A stretch of 46,537 bases of DNA from Verrucomicrobia bacterium UBA1629 (GTDB lineage: Bacteria; Verrucomicrobiota; Kiritimatiellia; RFP12; UBA1067), in assembly GCA_002321305.1 (NCBI GenBank), contig DCMF01000006.1, forward strand, positions 28,835 to 75,371. The letters run 5' to 3'. A program made the position numbers and the translations under genes. Under the pieces are notes generated by a model. It did not search any database, had not been told where the DNA came from, and saw only the letters and a list, made by a program, of their open reading frames with translations. This document shows positions 7,398-15,783 of the stretch, piece by piece. The first letter of the stretch is position 1. The number at the start of each line of letters is the position of its first letter.

Positions 7398-7934
7398 ATG
7401 TCTCGAATCGGTAAAGAACCCGTCAAGCTCGCCGAGGGCGTCACCGCCACGGTCGCGGGCCAGACGGTGACGGTCAAGGGCAAGCTCGGCGAGCTGTCCT
7501 ACACGATGCATGAAGGCATCACGGCGAAGGTGGAGGACGGGAACGTTCTCGTCTCGTGCGCCGACGACTACACGCTCGGCAACTTCCACGGTCTCGCCCG
7601 CGCGCTGATCCACAACATGGTGGTCGGCGTGTCCGCAGGCTACACGAAGCAGCTCTCCATCGAGGGCACCGGCTTCAAGGCCGTCCTCAAGGGCCAGGAG
7701 CTCGCGCTCTCGCTCGGCTTCGCATCCCCGAAGGTCTACACGATCCCCGCCGGACTCACGGTGACCGTCGAGAACGACGGCCTCCAGGTCACGATCAAGG
7801 GCATCGACAAGCAGGCCGTCGGCGAAGCCGCCGCGCGCATCCGCGCATACTACCCGGCCGAGCCCTACAAGGGCAAGGGCATCAAGTACGTCGGCGAGGT
7901 CATCCGCCGCAAACAGGGCAAGAAGGTCGCCTAA
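7398..7934 (+). CDS. rplF: 50S ribosomal protein L6
   Basis: 178 residues. The start MSRIGKEPVKLAEGVTATVAGQ and the C-terminal PYKGKGIKYVGEVIRRKQGKK are diagnostic of L6, with two tandem L6 alpha-beta domains. Ribosome site AGGAG at 7384-7388. It lies between rpsH and rplR in standard order. Confidence 0.97.
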   Translation: MSRIGKEPVKLAEGVTATVAGQTVTVKGKLGELSYTMHEGITAKVEDGNVLVSCADDYTLGNFHGLARALIHNMVVGVSAGYTKQLSIEGTGFKAVLKGQELALSLGFASPKVYTIPAGLTVTVENDGLQVTIKGIDKQAVGEAAARIRAYYPAEPYKGKGIKYVGEVIRRKQGKKVA

Positions 7935-7957
7935 CCGCGGCGTAAGGAGAACGAAAG

Positions 7958-8317
7958 ATGTTCAATCGCAAAGTTCAGCGTCAGAAGAGGCATCTCCGCC
8001 TCCGCCAGCGCGTGATCGGCACGGCGGCGCGTCCGCGCATGTCGATCTGCCTGACGAACAAGCACATGTACGTCCAGTTCATCGACGACGACGCGGGCCG
8101 CACCCTCGCCCAGGCGAACACGCTCAAGGACGAGAAGGCGAACCTCGAGGTCGCGAAGACGCTCGGCGCGCGCGCGGCGGAAGCCGCGAAGGCCGTCGGC
8201 ATCTCGCTCGTCGTGGTCGACCGCGGCGGCAACAAGTACACGGGCCGCCTCGCGGCGATCGTGGAGGCCGCCGTCGCCAACGGCGTCGCCATCTCGGCCA
8301 AGAAGGAGGAGAAGTAA
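7958..8317 (+). CDS. rplR: 50S ribosomal protein L18
   Basis: 119 residues with RLRQRVIGTAARPRMSICLT, NKHMYVQFIDD and the C-terminal VVVDRGGNKYTGRLAAIVEA, typical of the 5S rRNA-binding protein L18. The start follows TAAGGAGAACGAAAG. It ends 3 nt before rpsE. Confidence 0.96.
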   Translation: MFNRKVQRQKRHLRLRQRVIGTAARPRMSICLTNKHMYVQFIDDDAGRTLAQANTLKDEKANLEVAKTLGARAAEAAKAVGISLVVVDRGGNKYTGRLAAIVEAAVANGVAISAKKEEK

Positions 8318-8320
8318 GCC

Positions 8321-8809
8321 ATGGCATTCAATCGTGACAAGCGTCAGGAGCAGGACGACGCGCTCGACGAGCACACCGTCTTCATCAACCGCTGCGCCAA
8401 GACCGTCAAGGGCGGCCGCCGCATGAGCTTTTCCGCCGTCATCGTCGTCGGCGACAAGGAAGGCAAGGTCGGCGTCGGCTTCGGCAAGGCCAACGAGGTC
8501 GCGGACGCGATCCGCAAGGGCGGCGAGGCCGCGCGCAAGGACATGCGCAAGGTCGTCATGAAGGGCAAGACCATCCCGCACGACGTCGAAGGCGTCTGCG
8601 ACGGCGGTCGCGTCATCCTGAAGCCGGCCGAAGAGGGCACGGGCCTCATCGTCGGCGGCGGCATGCGCCCCGTCCTCGAGGCGGCCGGCATCCGCGATGC
8701 GGTCGGCAAGTCGCTCGGCTCGAAGAACCGCCTCAACGTGGTCAAGGCCACGCTGAACGCGCTCTCGAAGCTCCGCAGCGCGGAGGAGATCGCGGCGGTC
8801 AGGGCGTAA
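8321..8809 (+). CDS. rpsE: 30S ribosomal protein S5
   Basis: 162 residues: N-terminal double-stranded-RNA-binding-like domain with TVKGGRRMSFSAVIVVGDKE and GKVGVGFGKANEVADAIRKG, and a C-terminal domain with EAAGIRDAVGKSLGSKN. S5 acts in decoding accuracy. The usual next gene rpmD (L30) is absent. A 97-nt spacer with strong hairpins lies between this stop and rplO. Confidence 0.97.
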   Translation: MAFNRDKRQEQDDALDEHTVFINRCAKTVKGGRRMSFSAVIVVGDKEGKVGVGFGKANEVADAIRKGGEAARKDMRKVVMKGKTIPHDVEGVCDGGRVILKPAEEGTGLIVGGGMRPVLEAAGIRDAVGKSLGSKNRLNVVKATLNALSKLRSAEEIAAVRA

Positions 8810-8818
8810 GGGAAAACG

Positions 8819-8871
8819 CCTCTGTCCTTCGTCCGAAGTCGGCTGTCCTTGATGAGGACAGTGGACAGAGG
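8819..8871 (+). promoter_or_regulatory. Three-way hairpin element between rpsE and rplO
   Basis: An outer 9-bp perfect stem (CCTCTGTCC 8819-8827, GGACAGAGG 8863-8871) encloses two small hairpins. One is CTTC/GAAG (8827-8830 with 8835-8838; it shares base 8827 with the outer stem) and the other is the 7-bp CTGTCCT/AGGACAG (8843-8849 with 8855-8861). No U-run follows. It occupies the slot where rpmD is normally found. It may be an RNA switch, a processing site or an inserted repeat. Confidence 0.55.
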
Positions 8872-8906
8872 ACAAAAGACAAAGGCAGACAGAAAGGATA
8901 CCTAAA

Positions 8907-9344
8907 ATGGAACTTAACTCTCTCACGAACACCCCCGGCGCGCGTCAGCGCCGGAAGCGCGTCGGGCGTGGCTGCGGGTCGGGCCTCGGCAAGACCTGCG
9001 GCAAGGGCCAGAAGGGCCAGCAGTCGCGCAAGGGCCACAAGCACAAGCTCGTGTTCGAGGGCGGCCAGATGCCGCTCGTCCGGCGCCTGCCGAAGCGCGG
9101 CTTCAACAACGCCGCGTTCAACGCGAAGGCGCTCGCCGTCAACCTCTCCGACCTCGAGAAGAAGTTCGAGTCGGGTGCGGAGATCACGGTCGAGACGCTC
9201 GCCAAGGCGGGCTTCTCGGACAACAAGCAGCCGAAGATCAAGATCCTCGGCACGGGCGAGCTGACGAAGAAGTTCACCGTGAAGGTGCCCTGCTCGGCTT
9301 CCGCGAAGGCGAAGATCGAGCAGGCGGGCGGCACGGTCGCCTAA
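8907..9344 (+). CDS. rplO: 50S ribosomal protein L15
   Basis: 145 residues. MELNSLTNTPGARQRRKRVG and the glycine-rich GCGSGLGKTCGKGQKGQQSR region followed by FEGGQMPLVRRLPKRGFNN are L15 signatures, and the C-terminus (ILGTGELTKKFTVKVPCSAS) is typical. In most bacteria secY follows. Here a strong terminator follows, making rplO the last gene of the operon. Confidence 0.96.
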   Translation: MELNSLTNTPGARQRRKRVGRGCGSGLGKTCGKGQKGQQSRKGHKHKLVFEGGQMPLVRRLPKRGFNNAAFNAKALAVNLSDLEKKFESGAEITVETLAKAGFSDNKQPKIKILGTGELTKKFTVKVPCSASAKAKIEQAGGTVA

Positions 9345-9362
9345 CCCCTTCGGACAAGCGAA

Positions 9363-9401
9363 AAGAGACGCCCGGCGGAATCCCGCCGGGCGTCTCTTTT
9401 T
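9363..9401 (+). terminator. Strong rho-independent terminator of the ribosomal operon
   Basis: A GC-rich stem of at least 15 bp (GAGACGCCCGGCGG paired with its complement at 9383-9396), a four-base loop AATC and a T run at 9397-9401. It ends the rpsJ-rplO operon. Confidence 0.92.
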
Positions 9402-9427
9402 CCCTGCCTTATCACATCGGGGGATTA

Positions 9428-9436
9428 TGGTATAAT
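9428..9436 (+). promoter_or_regulatory. Extended -10 promoter of the metX-metW fusion
   Basis: TGG-TATAAT at 9428-9436 followed by ACGCGCC. ATG is 11 nt downstream of the -10 box, so the 5' UTR would be only about 4-5 nt and no Shine-Dalgarno sequence can fit. Confidence 0.75.
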
Positions 9437-9447
9437 ACGCGCCACTT

Positions 9448-11241
9448 ATGGATACGGATGGGGTTGGAATCGTTGAGCTGAAGAAGCGCAGGCTGACGCT
9501 CCCGGAAGGGGGGCTGCGCCTCGCGTATGGCGGCGTCCTCAAGGAGATTGAGGTCGCATACGAGGAATGCGGCGCGCCGGTCGCGGCGGACAACGTCGTC
9601 TACATCTGCCACGCGCTGACGGGCGACGCGCACGTCGCGGGCGTGAAGCCGGGCGAGACGAAGCCGAGCGGCTGGTGGGAGGGCATGGTCGGCCCCGGCC
9701 GGGCGATCGACACGAACCGCTACCACGTCATCTGCGCGAACGTCCTCGGCGGCTGTTCGGGCACGACGGGGCCGATGTCGATCAACCCCGACACGGGCAG
9801 GCCCTATGGCTCGTCCTTCCCGCAGCACTCGTTCGACGACGCGGTGGACGTCTTCCGCATGCTGCTGAAGGAGCTGGGCGTCACGCACCTGAAGGCCCTG
9901 ATCGGCGGCAGCTACGGCGGCCTGCAGGTCGTGAACTGGATGACGCGCTTCCCGGACGACATGGACCAGGTCTGCCTGATCGCGACGTCGGCGAACCTCA
10001 ACACGCAGGCGATCGCCTTCAGCGTGATGAGCCGCAACTCGATCACGGACGACCCGAAGTGGAACGGCGGCGACTACTACCTCGAAGGGGACGGCAAGGG
10101 CCCGCGCGCGGGGCTCGCCGCCGCGCGGCAGCTCGCGCACATCACCTACCTCTCGCGCGAGCTCCTGCAGAGGAAGTTCGACCGCAACCTCCAGCAGAAC
10201 TTCGTGGACGCGCCGGCGGCCGACCGCGCCGAGCGCGACCGCCTCTTCAAGACGTATTTCCAGATCGAGAGCTATCTCGACTACCAGGCGATGAAGTTCG
10301 TGCGCCGCTTCGACGCGAACTCCTACCTGCACATCACGCGGTCGATGGACCTCGCCGACCCGTGCCGCGCCTTCGGCTCGCTCGACGCGGCGTTCGCGCG
10401 CGTGAAGGCGCGGACGCTCGTCTGCTCCTACGAGAACGACATCCTCTTCCCCGCGTGGCAGTCGAAGGAGATCGTCCGCTCGCTCATGAAGGCGAACCGC
10501 CCCGTCTCGTACTGCCACCTCGAAAGCGGCACGGGACACGACTCGTTCCTCACCGACATCGAGCACCTCTCGAAGGTCGTCGGCGGCTTCCTGACGGCGC
10601 GTCCCGTCAAGGTGATGAAGTGGCAGGAGCGCCTGCACCGGAGCGTCCTCAGGATGGTGAAGCCGAACGCGCACGTCCTCGACATCGGCTGCGGCGACGG
10701 CACGCTGCTCGACGTGCTGCGCGCGAAGAGGAACGTGCGCGGCGACGGCGTGGAGATCGACGTCGAGCGCTATGAGGAGGCGATCGCGGACGGGCACGAC
10801 GTCCTCTGGGAGGACGTGGACGAGGGGCTTTCGCTCGTGCCGGACGGCCACTACGACACGGCGGTCGTCTCGGACACGCTGCAGGAGGTGAAGAACCCGC
10901 GCGGGCTCCTGCACGAGGCCCTGCGCATCGCGGACGAGGCGATCGTCACGTTCCCGAACTTCGCGGCGTACCGCATCCGCCTGACGCTCGCGTTCACGGG
11001 GCGGCTCCCCGTCTCGAAGCAGCTGCCGTTCCAGTGGTACGACACGCCGAACATCCACTGCATCACGCTGAAGGACTTCCGCTCGCTCTGCGAGAAGGAG
11101 GGCATCGCCGTCGTCGAGGTCCGGGCCGAGTCGCGGCACCTCCTCGGCAAGGCCCTGATGGCGCTCGGCCTCAAGAACCTCGGCGCGTCGCGCATCATCG
11201 CGCGCATCGCGAAGGCCCGTCCGTCCGGCGGGGCTTCATAA
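9448..11241 (+). CDS. metX: Homoserine O-acetyltransferase (MetX) fused to MetW methyltransferase-like domain
   Basis: 597 residues in two parts. Residues about 1-385 are an alpha/beta-hydrolase of the MetX family, with ICHALTGDAHVAG, NVLGGCSGTTGPMSINPDTG and the nucleophile elbow GGSYGG (Ser155). Asp331 (SYENDILFP) and His364 (GTGHDSF) complete the triad. It would acylate homoserine in methionine synthesis; MetX enzymes use acetyl-CoA or succinyl-CoA and the donor is not decided here. Residues about 400-590 match MetW, with the SAM-binding motif DIGCGDG at 412-418 and FPNFAAYRIRL and LPFQWYDTPNIHC further on. In many bacteria metX and metW are adjacent separate genes; here they share one frame with no stop between. 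Twelve nt separate it from folC. Confidence 0.93.
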   Translation: MDTDGVGIVELKKRRLTLPEGGLRLAYGGVLKEIEVAYEECGAPVAADNVVYICHALTGDAHVAGVKPGETKPSGWWEGMVGPGRAIDTNRYHVICANVLGGCSGTTGPMSINPDTGRPYGSSFPQHSFDDAVDVFRMLLKELGVTHLKALIGGSYGGLQVVNWMTRFPDDMDQVCLIATSANLNTQAIAFSVMSRNSITDDPKWNGGDYYLEGDGKGPRAGLAAARQLAHITYLSRELLQRKFDRNLQQNFVDAPAADRAERDRLFKTYFQIESYLDYQAMKFVRRFDANSYLHITRSMDLADPCRAFGSLDAAFARVKARTLVCSYENDILFPAWQSKEIVRSLMKANRPVSYCHLESGTGHDSFLTDIEHLSKVVGGFLTARPVKVMKWQERLHRSVLRMVKPNAHVLDIGCGDGTLLDVLRAKRNVRGDGVEIDVERYEEAIADGHDVLWEDVDEGLSLVPDGHYDTAVVSDTLQEVKNPRGLLHEALRIADEAIVTFPNFAAYRIRLTLAFTGRLPVSKQLPFQWYDTPNIHCITLKDFRSLCEKEGIAVVEVRAESRHLLGKALMALGLKNLGASRIIARIAKARPSGGAS

Positions 11242-11253
11242 GGGGCGGCGGAC

Positions 11254-12588
11254 ATGACGCGCTCGTACCTGTCCGACCTGGCCGCGCGGCGGCGCTTCGG
11301 CATGAAGCCGGGCCTGGAGACGATTGCCGCGCTCGTCCGGGCGCTGGGCGATCCGCAGCGACAGTTCCGGGCGGTTCACGTCGCCGGAACGAACGGCAAG
11401 GGTGCGGTCTGCGCGATTCTCGACGCCGTGCTGAACGAATGCGGACGCGGAGACGCGGCGTCTGCGCGGCGGATCGGCCGCTACACGTCGCCCCATCTCG
11501 TGCGGCTCAATGAGCGCTTCTTCCTGGACGGCGCGCCGGTAGGCGACGAGACGCTGGAACGCCTGGCGCGGCAAGTCCAGACGGCGGCAGGCCGTCTGCC
11601 GGACGAGGCCGCCCCGACCTTCTTCGAGGCGCTCACGGCGGTGGCCTTCCTGCTGTTCGCCGAGGCGCGCGTCGCGCACGCGATTCTCGAATGCGGCCTT
11701 GGCGGGCGGCTGGACGCGACGAACGTCTGCGCGCCGGAGCTGTGCGTCATCACGAAGGTGGGCCTCGACCATTGCGACTGGCTGGGGCACACGGTCGAGC
11801 AGATCGCCGCAGAGAAGGCGGGCATCGTCAAGTGCGGCGTGCCGGTTGTCCTCGCGCGGAACGAGCCGTCCGTCGTCGAAGTCGTCCGCCGCGTCGCCCG
11901 TGAACGGGAGGCTCCGTTCCACTATGCGCCCGACTGGGCGGACGAGTCGGAGATCCCCGGCGACTTCCCGCTGCCGGGCGCCTTCAATCGCGAAAACGCC
12001 GTCACCGCGCTGGCCGCGCTGAAGGTCTTGGGCCGTTCGCGCGTCCCGCCGCCCGTCCCCGCACCGTTCTTCCGCCATCCCTTTTCGGGGTCTCGCATCG
12101 TCTGGCCGGGACGCTTTCAGCGCGTCGGGCCGTTTCTCGTGGACGGCGCGCACAATCCGCCGGCGGCGCGGGCTCTTGCGGCGGCGCTGTCCGAGGCTGT
12201 CGGGCGCGAGGCGTTCCGTCCGCTCAACCTTGTCTTCGGCGCCTGCGGCGACAAGGACGTCACGGAAGTCCTGCGCATCCTCGCGCCGTTCGTGCGCGGC
12301 GCCTTTGCCGTGCGCACGAACAATCCGCGCGCCCTCGCGCCAGAGGCCCTGGCGGAGCGGATGCGCGCCGTCGGCCTGGAGGCGACGCCTTGCGCCACGC
12401 TTGGCGAGGCGCTGTCGCGGGCGGTCGCCGGACAGGAGCGGGCGGCGTCCGCCGCGCCGTCCGTGCTGGTCTGCGGCTCGCTGTTCCTGGCGGGCGAGGC
12501 CCTCGTCGAGCTGGGGGCCTATCCCTGGCCTGCCGGACGGTTCGACCCCTCCGAAACGCTCGTGCCTCGCGCGACTCGGCGTTTTTGA
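11254..12588 (+). CDS. folC: Folylpolyglutamate synthase / dihydrofolate synthase
   Basis: 444 residues of the Mur-ligase superfamily. The P-loop HVAGTNGKGAVCA lies at about residues 47-59. It is followed by the FolC signature IGRYTSPHLVRLNERFF, then ILECGLGGRLDATNV and TKVGLDHCDWLGHTVEQIAAEKAGI. The C-terminal ligase domain has FLVDGAHNPPAARALAAAL. It adds glutamate to folates and may also convert dihydropteroate to dihydrofolate. It follows the metX-metW fusion by 12 nt, forming a one-carbon/methionine pair. Its own TGA stop (12586-12588) doubles as the TGn extension of the next promoter. Confidence 0.95.
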   Translation: MTRSYLSDLAARRRFGMKPGLETIAALVRALGDPQRQFRAVHVAGTNGKGAVCAILDAVLNECGRGDAASARRIGRYTSPHLVRLNERFFLDGAPVGDETLERLARQVQTAAGRLPDEAAPTFFEALTAVAFLLFAEARVAHAILECGLGGRLDATNVCAPELCVITKVGLDHCDWLGHTVEQIAAEKAGIVKCGVPVVLARNEPSVVEVVRRVAREREAPFHYAPDWADESEIPGDFPLPGAFNRENAVTALAALKVLGRSRVPPPVPAPFFRHPFSGSRIVWPGRFQRVGPFLVDGAHNPPAARALAAALSEAVGREAFRPLNLVFGACGDKDVTEVLRILAPFVRGAFAVRTNNPRALAPEALAERMRAVGLEATPCATLGEALSRAVAGQERAASAAPSVLVCGSLFLAGEALVELGAYPWPAGRFDPSETLVPRATRRF

Positions 12589-12594
12589 TATAAT
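12586..12594 (+). promoter_or_regulatory. Extended -10 promoter of glnS
   Basis: TGA-TATAAT at 12586-12594, where the TGA is also the folC stop codon, followed by ACACGCC. ATG lies 11 nt after the -10 box, so the leader is at most about 5 nt. Confidence 0.75.
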
Positions 12595-12605
12595 ACACGC
12601 CAATC

Positions 12606-14336
12606 ATGAACGAATCAGACACCTCTCGTCATTTCCTCAGGCAGTGGATCGAAAAGGACGTCGCCGACGGCAAGACCGGCGGCAAGGTCGTCACGCGCTT
12701 CCCGCCCGAGCCCAACGGCTACATCCACATCGGCCACGCGAAGGCCGTGTGCGTCGACTTCGGCATGGCGCAGCTCTTCGGCGGCGAGTGCCACCTGCGG
12801 CTGGACGACACGAACCCGACGAAGGAGTCCGACGAGTACGCCGAGAACATCAAGCGCGACATCAACTGGCTCGGCTTCCAGTGGAGCGGTCCCGGCGACG
12901 CAGGCGAGCCCGGCTTCTACAACGCCTCGAACATGTTCGACACGATGTTCGCGATCGCCGAGGAGCTGGTCCGGCGCGGCCAGGCCTACTGCTGCAACCT
13001 CACGCAGGAGGAGTGGAAGGCGTATCGCGGCGTCCCGGAGCGGCCGGGCACGCCCTCGCCCTCGCGCGACACCGACCCGGAGCGCAACCTGCGGATCTTC
13101 CACGAGATGCGCGACGGCAAGTACGCCGACGGCGAATGGTGCCTCCGCGCGAAGATCGACATGGCCTCGCCGAACATCCACTTCCGCGACCCGGTCCTCT
13201 ACCGCATCCGCCACGTCGCGCACTACCATCTCGGCGACAAGTGGTGCGTCTACCCGATGTACGACTTCGCGCACCCGATCGAAGACGCGCTGGAGGGCGT
13301 CACGCACTCGATGTGCACGCTGGAGTTCGAGGTGCACCGTCCGCTCTACGACTGGGTCGTCGACCGCATGGACGAGCAGGGGCTCCTGCCGGTGCGCAAC
13401 GGCGTCAAGATCCGCACGCAGCAGCGCGAGTTCGCGCGCCTCAACCTCACGTACACGGTGATGTCGAAGCGCCTCCTGCTGCAGATGGTGCAGGACGGGC
13501 GCGTCAACGGCTGGGACGATCCGCGCATGCCGACGGTGTGCGGGATGCGCCGGCGCGGCTACACGCCGGGCGCGATCCGCGAGTTCTGCGACCGCATCGG
13601 CGTCTCGAAGGTCGAGAGCGAGTCGGATCCCGCGCTTCTCGAATGGTGCGTGCGCGAGGAGCTGAACCGCACGGCGACGCGCCGCATGGCCGTCCTCGAT
13701 CCCGTGAAGGTCGTGATCGACAACTGGGGAATGAGGGATGGGAAATGGGAGGTGAGGAATGTCGAGCTGCCGAACAACCCGACGGACGAGACGGCCGGAA
13801 CGCGGCAGGTCGCGTTCGGCCGGGAGATCTGGATCGACCGCGCGGACTTCATGGAGGTGCCGGAGAAGAAGTTCTTCCGCATGGCGCCGGGGCAGGAGGT
13901 GCGCCTCCGGGGCGCGTGCCTCTTCAAATGCACGGGCTGCGTGAAGGGCGCGGACGGAAAGGTCGTCGAGATCCACGGCACGTGGGACGAGGCGTCGTGG
14001 GGCGGCAACGCGGCGGACGGCCGCAAGGTGAAGGGGACGATCCACTGGGTCGACTGCGCGACGGGCGTCAGGGCCGAAGTGCGCCTCTACGACCGCCTCT
14101 TCACGGAGAAGGATCCGCTGAAGGACGGGAGCGAGAACTTCCTGAAGTACCTCAACCCCGACTCGCTGAAGGTCGTGACGGGCTACGTCGAGCCGGCGCT
14201 CGGCGCGGCGCAGGCGAACGAGCATTTCCAGTTCGAGCGCACGGGCTACTTCATCGCGGACGCGGCGGACTCGAAGCCGGGCGCGCCCGTCTTCAACCGC
14301 ACCTGCACGCTCAAGGACTCCTACAGGCCCGCGTAA
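12606..14336 (+). CDS. glnS: Glutaminyl-tRNA synthetase
   Basis: 576 residues, class I synthetase charging tRNA-Gln. The HIGH motif is residues 41-44 (GYIHIGHAKAVC), preceded by TRFPPEPNG, and the KMSKS equivalent is MSKR at 286-289. LRLDDTNPTKES and the C-terminal beta-barrel blocks GEIWIDRADF-like and ADGRKVKGTIHWVD identify GlnRS rather than GluRS. About ten residues near 374-385 (WGMRDGKWEVRN) look inserted relative to E. coli GlnRS. They are encoded by a purine-rich micro-repeat stretch (13726-13760). A tRNA-Gln gene and gatB also lie in this window. Confidence 0.95.
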   Translation: MNESDTSRHFLRQWIEKDVADGKTGGKVVTRFPPEPNGYIHIGHAKAVCVDFGMAQLFGGECHLRLDDTNPTKESDEYAENIKRDINWLGFQWSGPGDAGEPGFYNASNMFDTMFAIAEELVRRGQAYCCNLTQEEWKAYRGVPERPGTPSPSRDTDPERNLRIFHEMRDGKYADGEWCLRAKIDMASPNIHFRDPVLYRIRHVAHYHLGDKWCVYPMYDFAHPIEDALEGVTHSMCTLEFEVHRPLYDWVVDRMDEQGLLPVRNGVKIRTQQREFARLNLTYTVMSKRLLLQMVQDGRVNGWDDPRMPTVCGMRRRGYTPGAIREFCDRIGVSKVESESDPALLEWCVREELNRTATRRMAVLDPVKVVIDNWGMRDGKWEVRNVELPNNPTDETAGTRQVAFGREIWIDRADFMEVPEKKFFRMAPGQEVRLRGACLFKCTGCVKGADGKVVEIHGTWDEASWGGNAADGRKVKGTIHWVDCATGVRAEVRLYDRLFTEKDPLKDGSENFLKYLNPDSLKVVTGYVEPALGAAQANEHFQFERTGYFIADAADSKPGAPVFNRTCTLKDSYRPA

Positions 14337-14348
14337 GCGGCGGCGGCC

Positions 14349-15728
14349 ATGCGGCAGATGTCGCTGATCGAGGGGGCGCTGGGCGACGGCGAAAGCGCCG
14401 CGTCCGAGCCGCTGGCCGCGCGGATGCGTCCGCGCGACCTGTCGGAGTTCGTCGGCCAGGAGCACCTGGTCGGCGAGGGCAAGATCCTCCGCCAGATGAT
14501 CGAGCGCGACCAGATCCCCTCCATGATCCTCTGGGGCCCGCCCGGCGTCGGCAAGACGACGCTCGCGAACGTCATCGCGAACCTCACGAAGGCCGAGTTC
14601 GTCAACTACTCGGCCGTGACGAGCGGCATCAAGGAGATCAAGGAGATCATGGCGCGCGCCGAGTCGGGCCGTCGCGTCGGTCTCCGCACCGTCCTCTTCG
14701 TGGACGAGATCCACCGCTTCAACAAGGCGCAGCAGGACGCCTTCCTGCCGTTCGTCGAGCAGGGCTCGATCATCCTCATCGGCGCGACGACGGAGAACCC
14801 GAGCTTCGAGGTCAACTCCGCGCTGCTCTCGCGGTGCAAGGTGTTCGTCCTGAAGGGGCTGTCCGAGGCCGATCTCGTGCGCCTCCTGCGGCGCGCGCTC
14901 GAATCGGAGCGCGGCTTCGGCAGGCTGAACGTGCGGGCGAGCGACGAGACGCTCGCGAAGATCGCGGTCTACGCGAACGGCGACGCGCGCCATGCGCTCG
15001 GCACGCTGGAGACGGCGGTCGCGAACGCGGCGTTCGGGGCGGACGGGCGGCCGGAGATCACGGAGGACGTGCTGTCGCAGGTCGTGAGCCGCAAGGCGCT
15101 CCTCTACGACAAGAGCGGCGAGGAGCACTACAACATCATCTCGGCCCTGCACAAGTCGATGCGCAACTCCGACCCGGACGCGGCGGTCTACTGGCTCGCG
15201 CGGATGCTGGAGGGCGGGGAGGACCCGCTCTACATCGCGCGGCGGTGCGTCCGCTTCGCGAGCGAGGACGTGGGGCTCGCCGACCCGAACGCGCTCCTGC
15301 TCGCGAACGCCGTCTGGGACGCCTGCCACAACCTCGGCGTGCCGGAGTGCAACGTGCATTTGACGCAGATCGTCGTCTACCTCGCGCTCGCCCCGAAGTC
15401 GAACGCGATGGAGGCGGCGTACAACCGGGCGGCGGCGGACGCGCAGAAGCGGATGGCCGAGCCGGTGCCGCTGCAGATCCGCAACGCGCCGACGCGGCTC
15501 ATGAAGAGCCTCGACTACGGCAAGGGCTACGTCTACGCGCACGACACGGACGAGAAGATCGCGCGGATGTCGTGCCTGCCCGACGCGCTCGAAGGCCGGC
15601 GGTACTACACGCCGGCGGGGCTCGGCCGCGAGGCGAACCTGAAGGCGCGGCTGGAGGCCGTCCGCGCCTGGCGCGAGGGCCGCACGGACACGCCGCCGTT
15701 CGCCTCCGCCGCCTACGCGACGCGCTGA
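14349..15728 (+). CDS. rarA: Replication-associated recombination protein A (RarA/MgsA AAA+ ATPase)
   Basis: 459 residues. Clamp-loader-like AAA+ ATPase with Walker A GPPGVGKTT (residues 63-71) and Walker B LFVDEIHRFNKAQQDAFLP. It also has sensor motif GATTENPSFEVN and the MgsA C-terminal signature VYLALAPKSNAMEAAY, with the zone LMKSLDYGKGYVYAHD close to the end. It acts at stalled replication forks. It begins 12 nt after glnS and probably shares its transcript. Confidence 0.95.
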   Translation: MRQMSLIEGALGDGESAASEPLAARMRPRDLSEFVGQEHLVGEGKILRQMIERDQIPSMILWGPPGVGKTTLANVIANLTKAEFVNYSAVTSGIKEIKEIMARAESGRRVGLRTVLFVDEIHRFNKAQQDAFLPFVEQGSIILIGATTENPSFEVNSALLSRCKVFVLKGLSEADLVRLLRRALESERGFGRLNVRASDETLAKIAVYANGDARHALGTLETAVANAAFGADGRPEITEDVLSQVVSRKALLYDKSGEEHYNIISALHKSMRNSDPDAAVYWLARMLEGGEDPLYIARRCVRFASEDVGLADPNALLLANAVWDACHNLGVPECNVHLTQIVVYLALAPKSNAMEAAYNRAAADAQKRMAEPVPLQIRNAPTRLMKSLDYGKGYVYAHDTDEKIARMSCLPDALEGRRYYTPAGLGREANLKARLEAVRAWREGRTDTPPFASAAYATR

Positions 15729-15740
15729 CGGCTTCGTTTG

Positions 15741-15749
15741 TGGTATAAT
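15741..15749 (+). promoter_or_regulatory. Extended -10 promoter of the RND adaptor gene
   Basis: TGG-TATAAT at 15741-15749. Here the gap to ATG (15784) is 34 nt and holds a good ribosome site GGGGAGG (15773-15779), unlike the near-leaderless promoters nearby. Confidence 0.7.
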
Positions 15750-15783
15750 ATCCCCAAACTCAAAACGCGAACGGGGAGGCGAC

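Noticed and set aside
12176..15748. Plus-strand frame of about 1190 residues overlapping folC, glnS and rarA
   Set aside because: Arg/Ala/Pro/Gly-rich shadow translation; the real genes in the other frame carry catalytic motifs.
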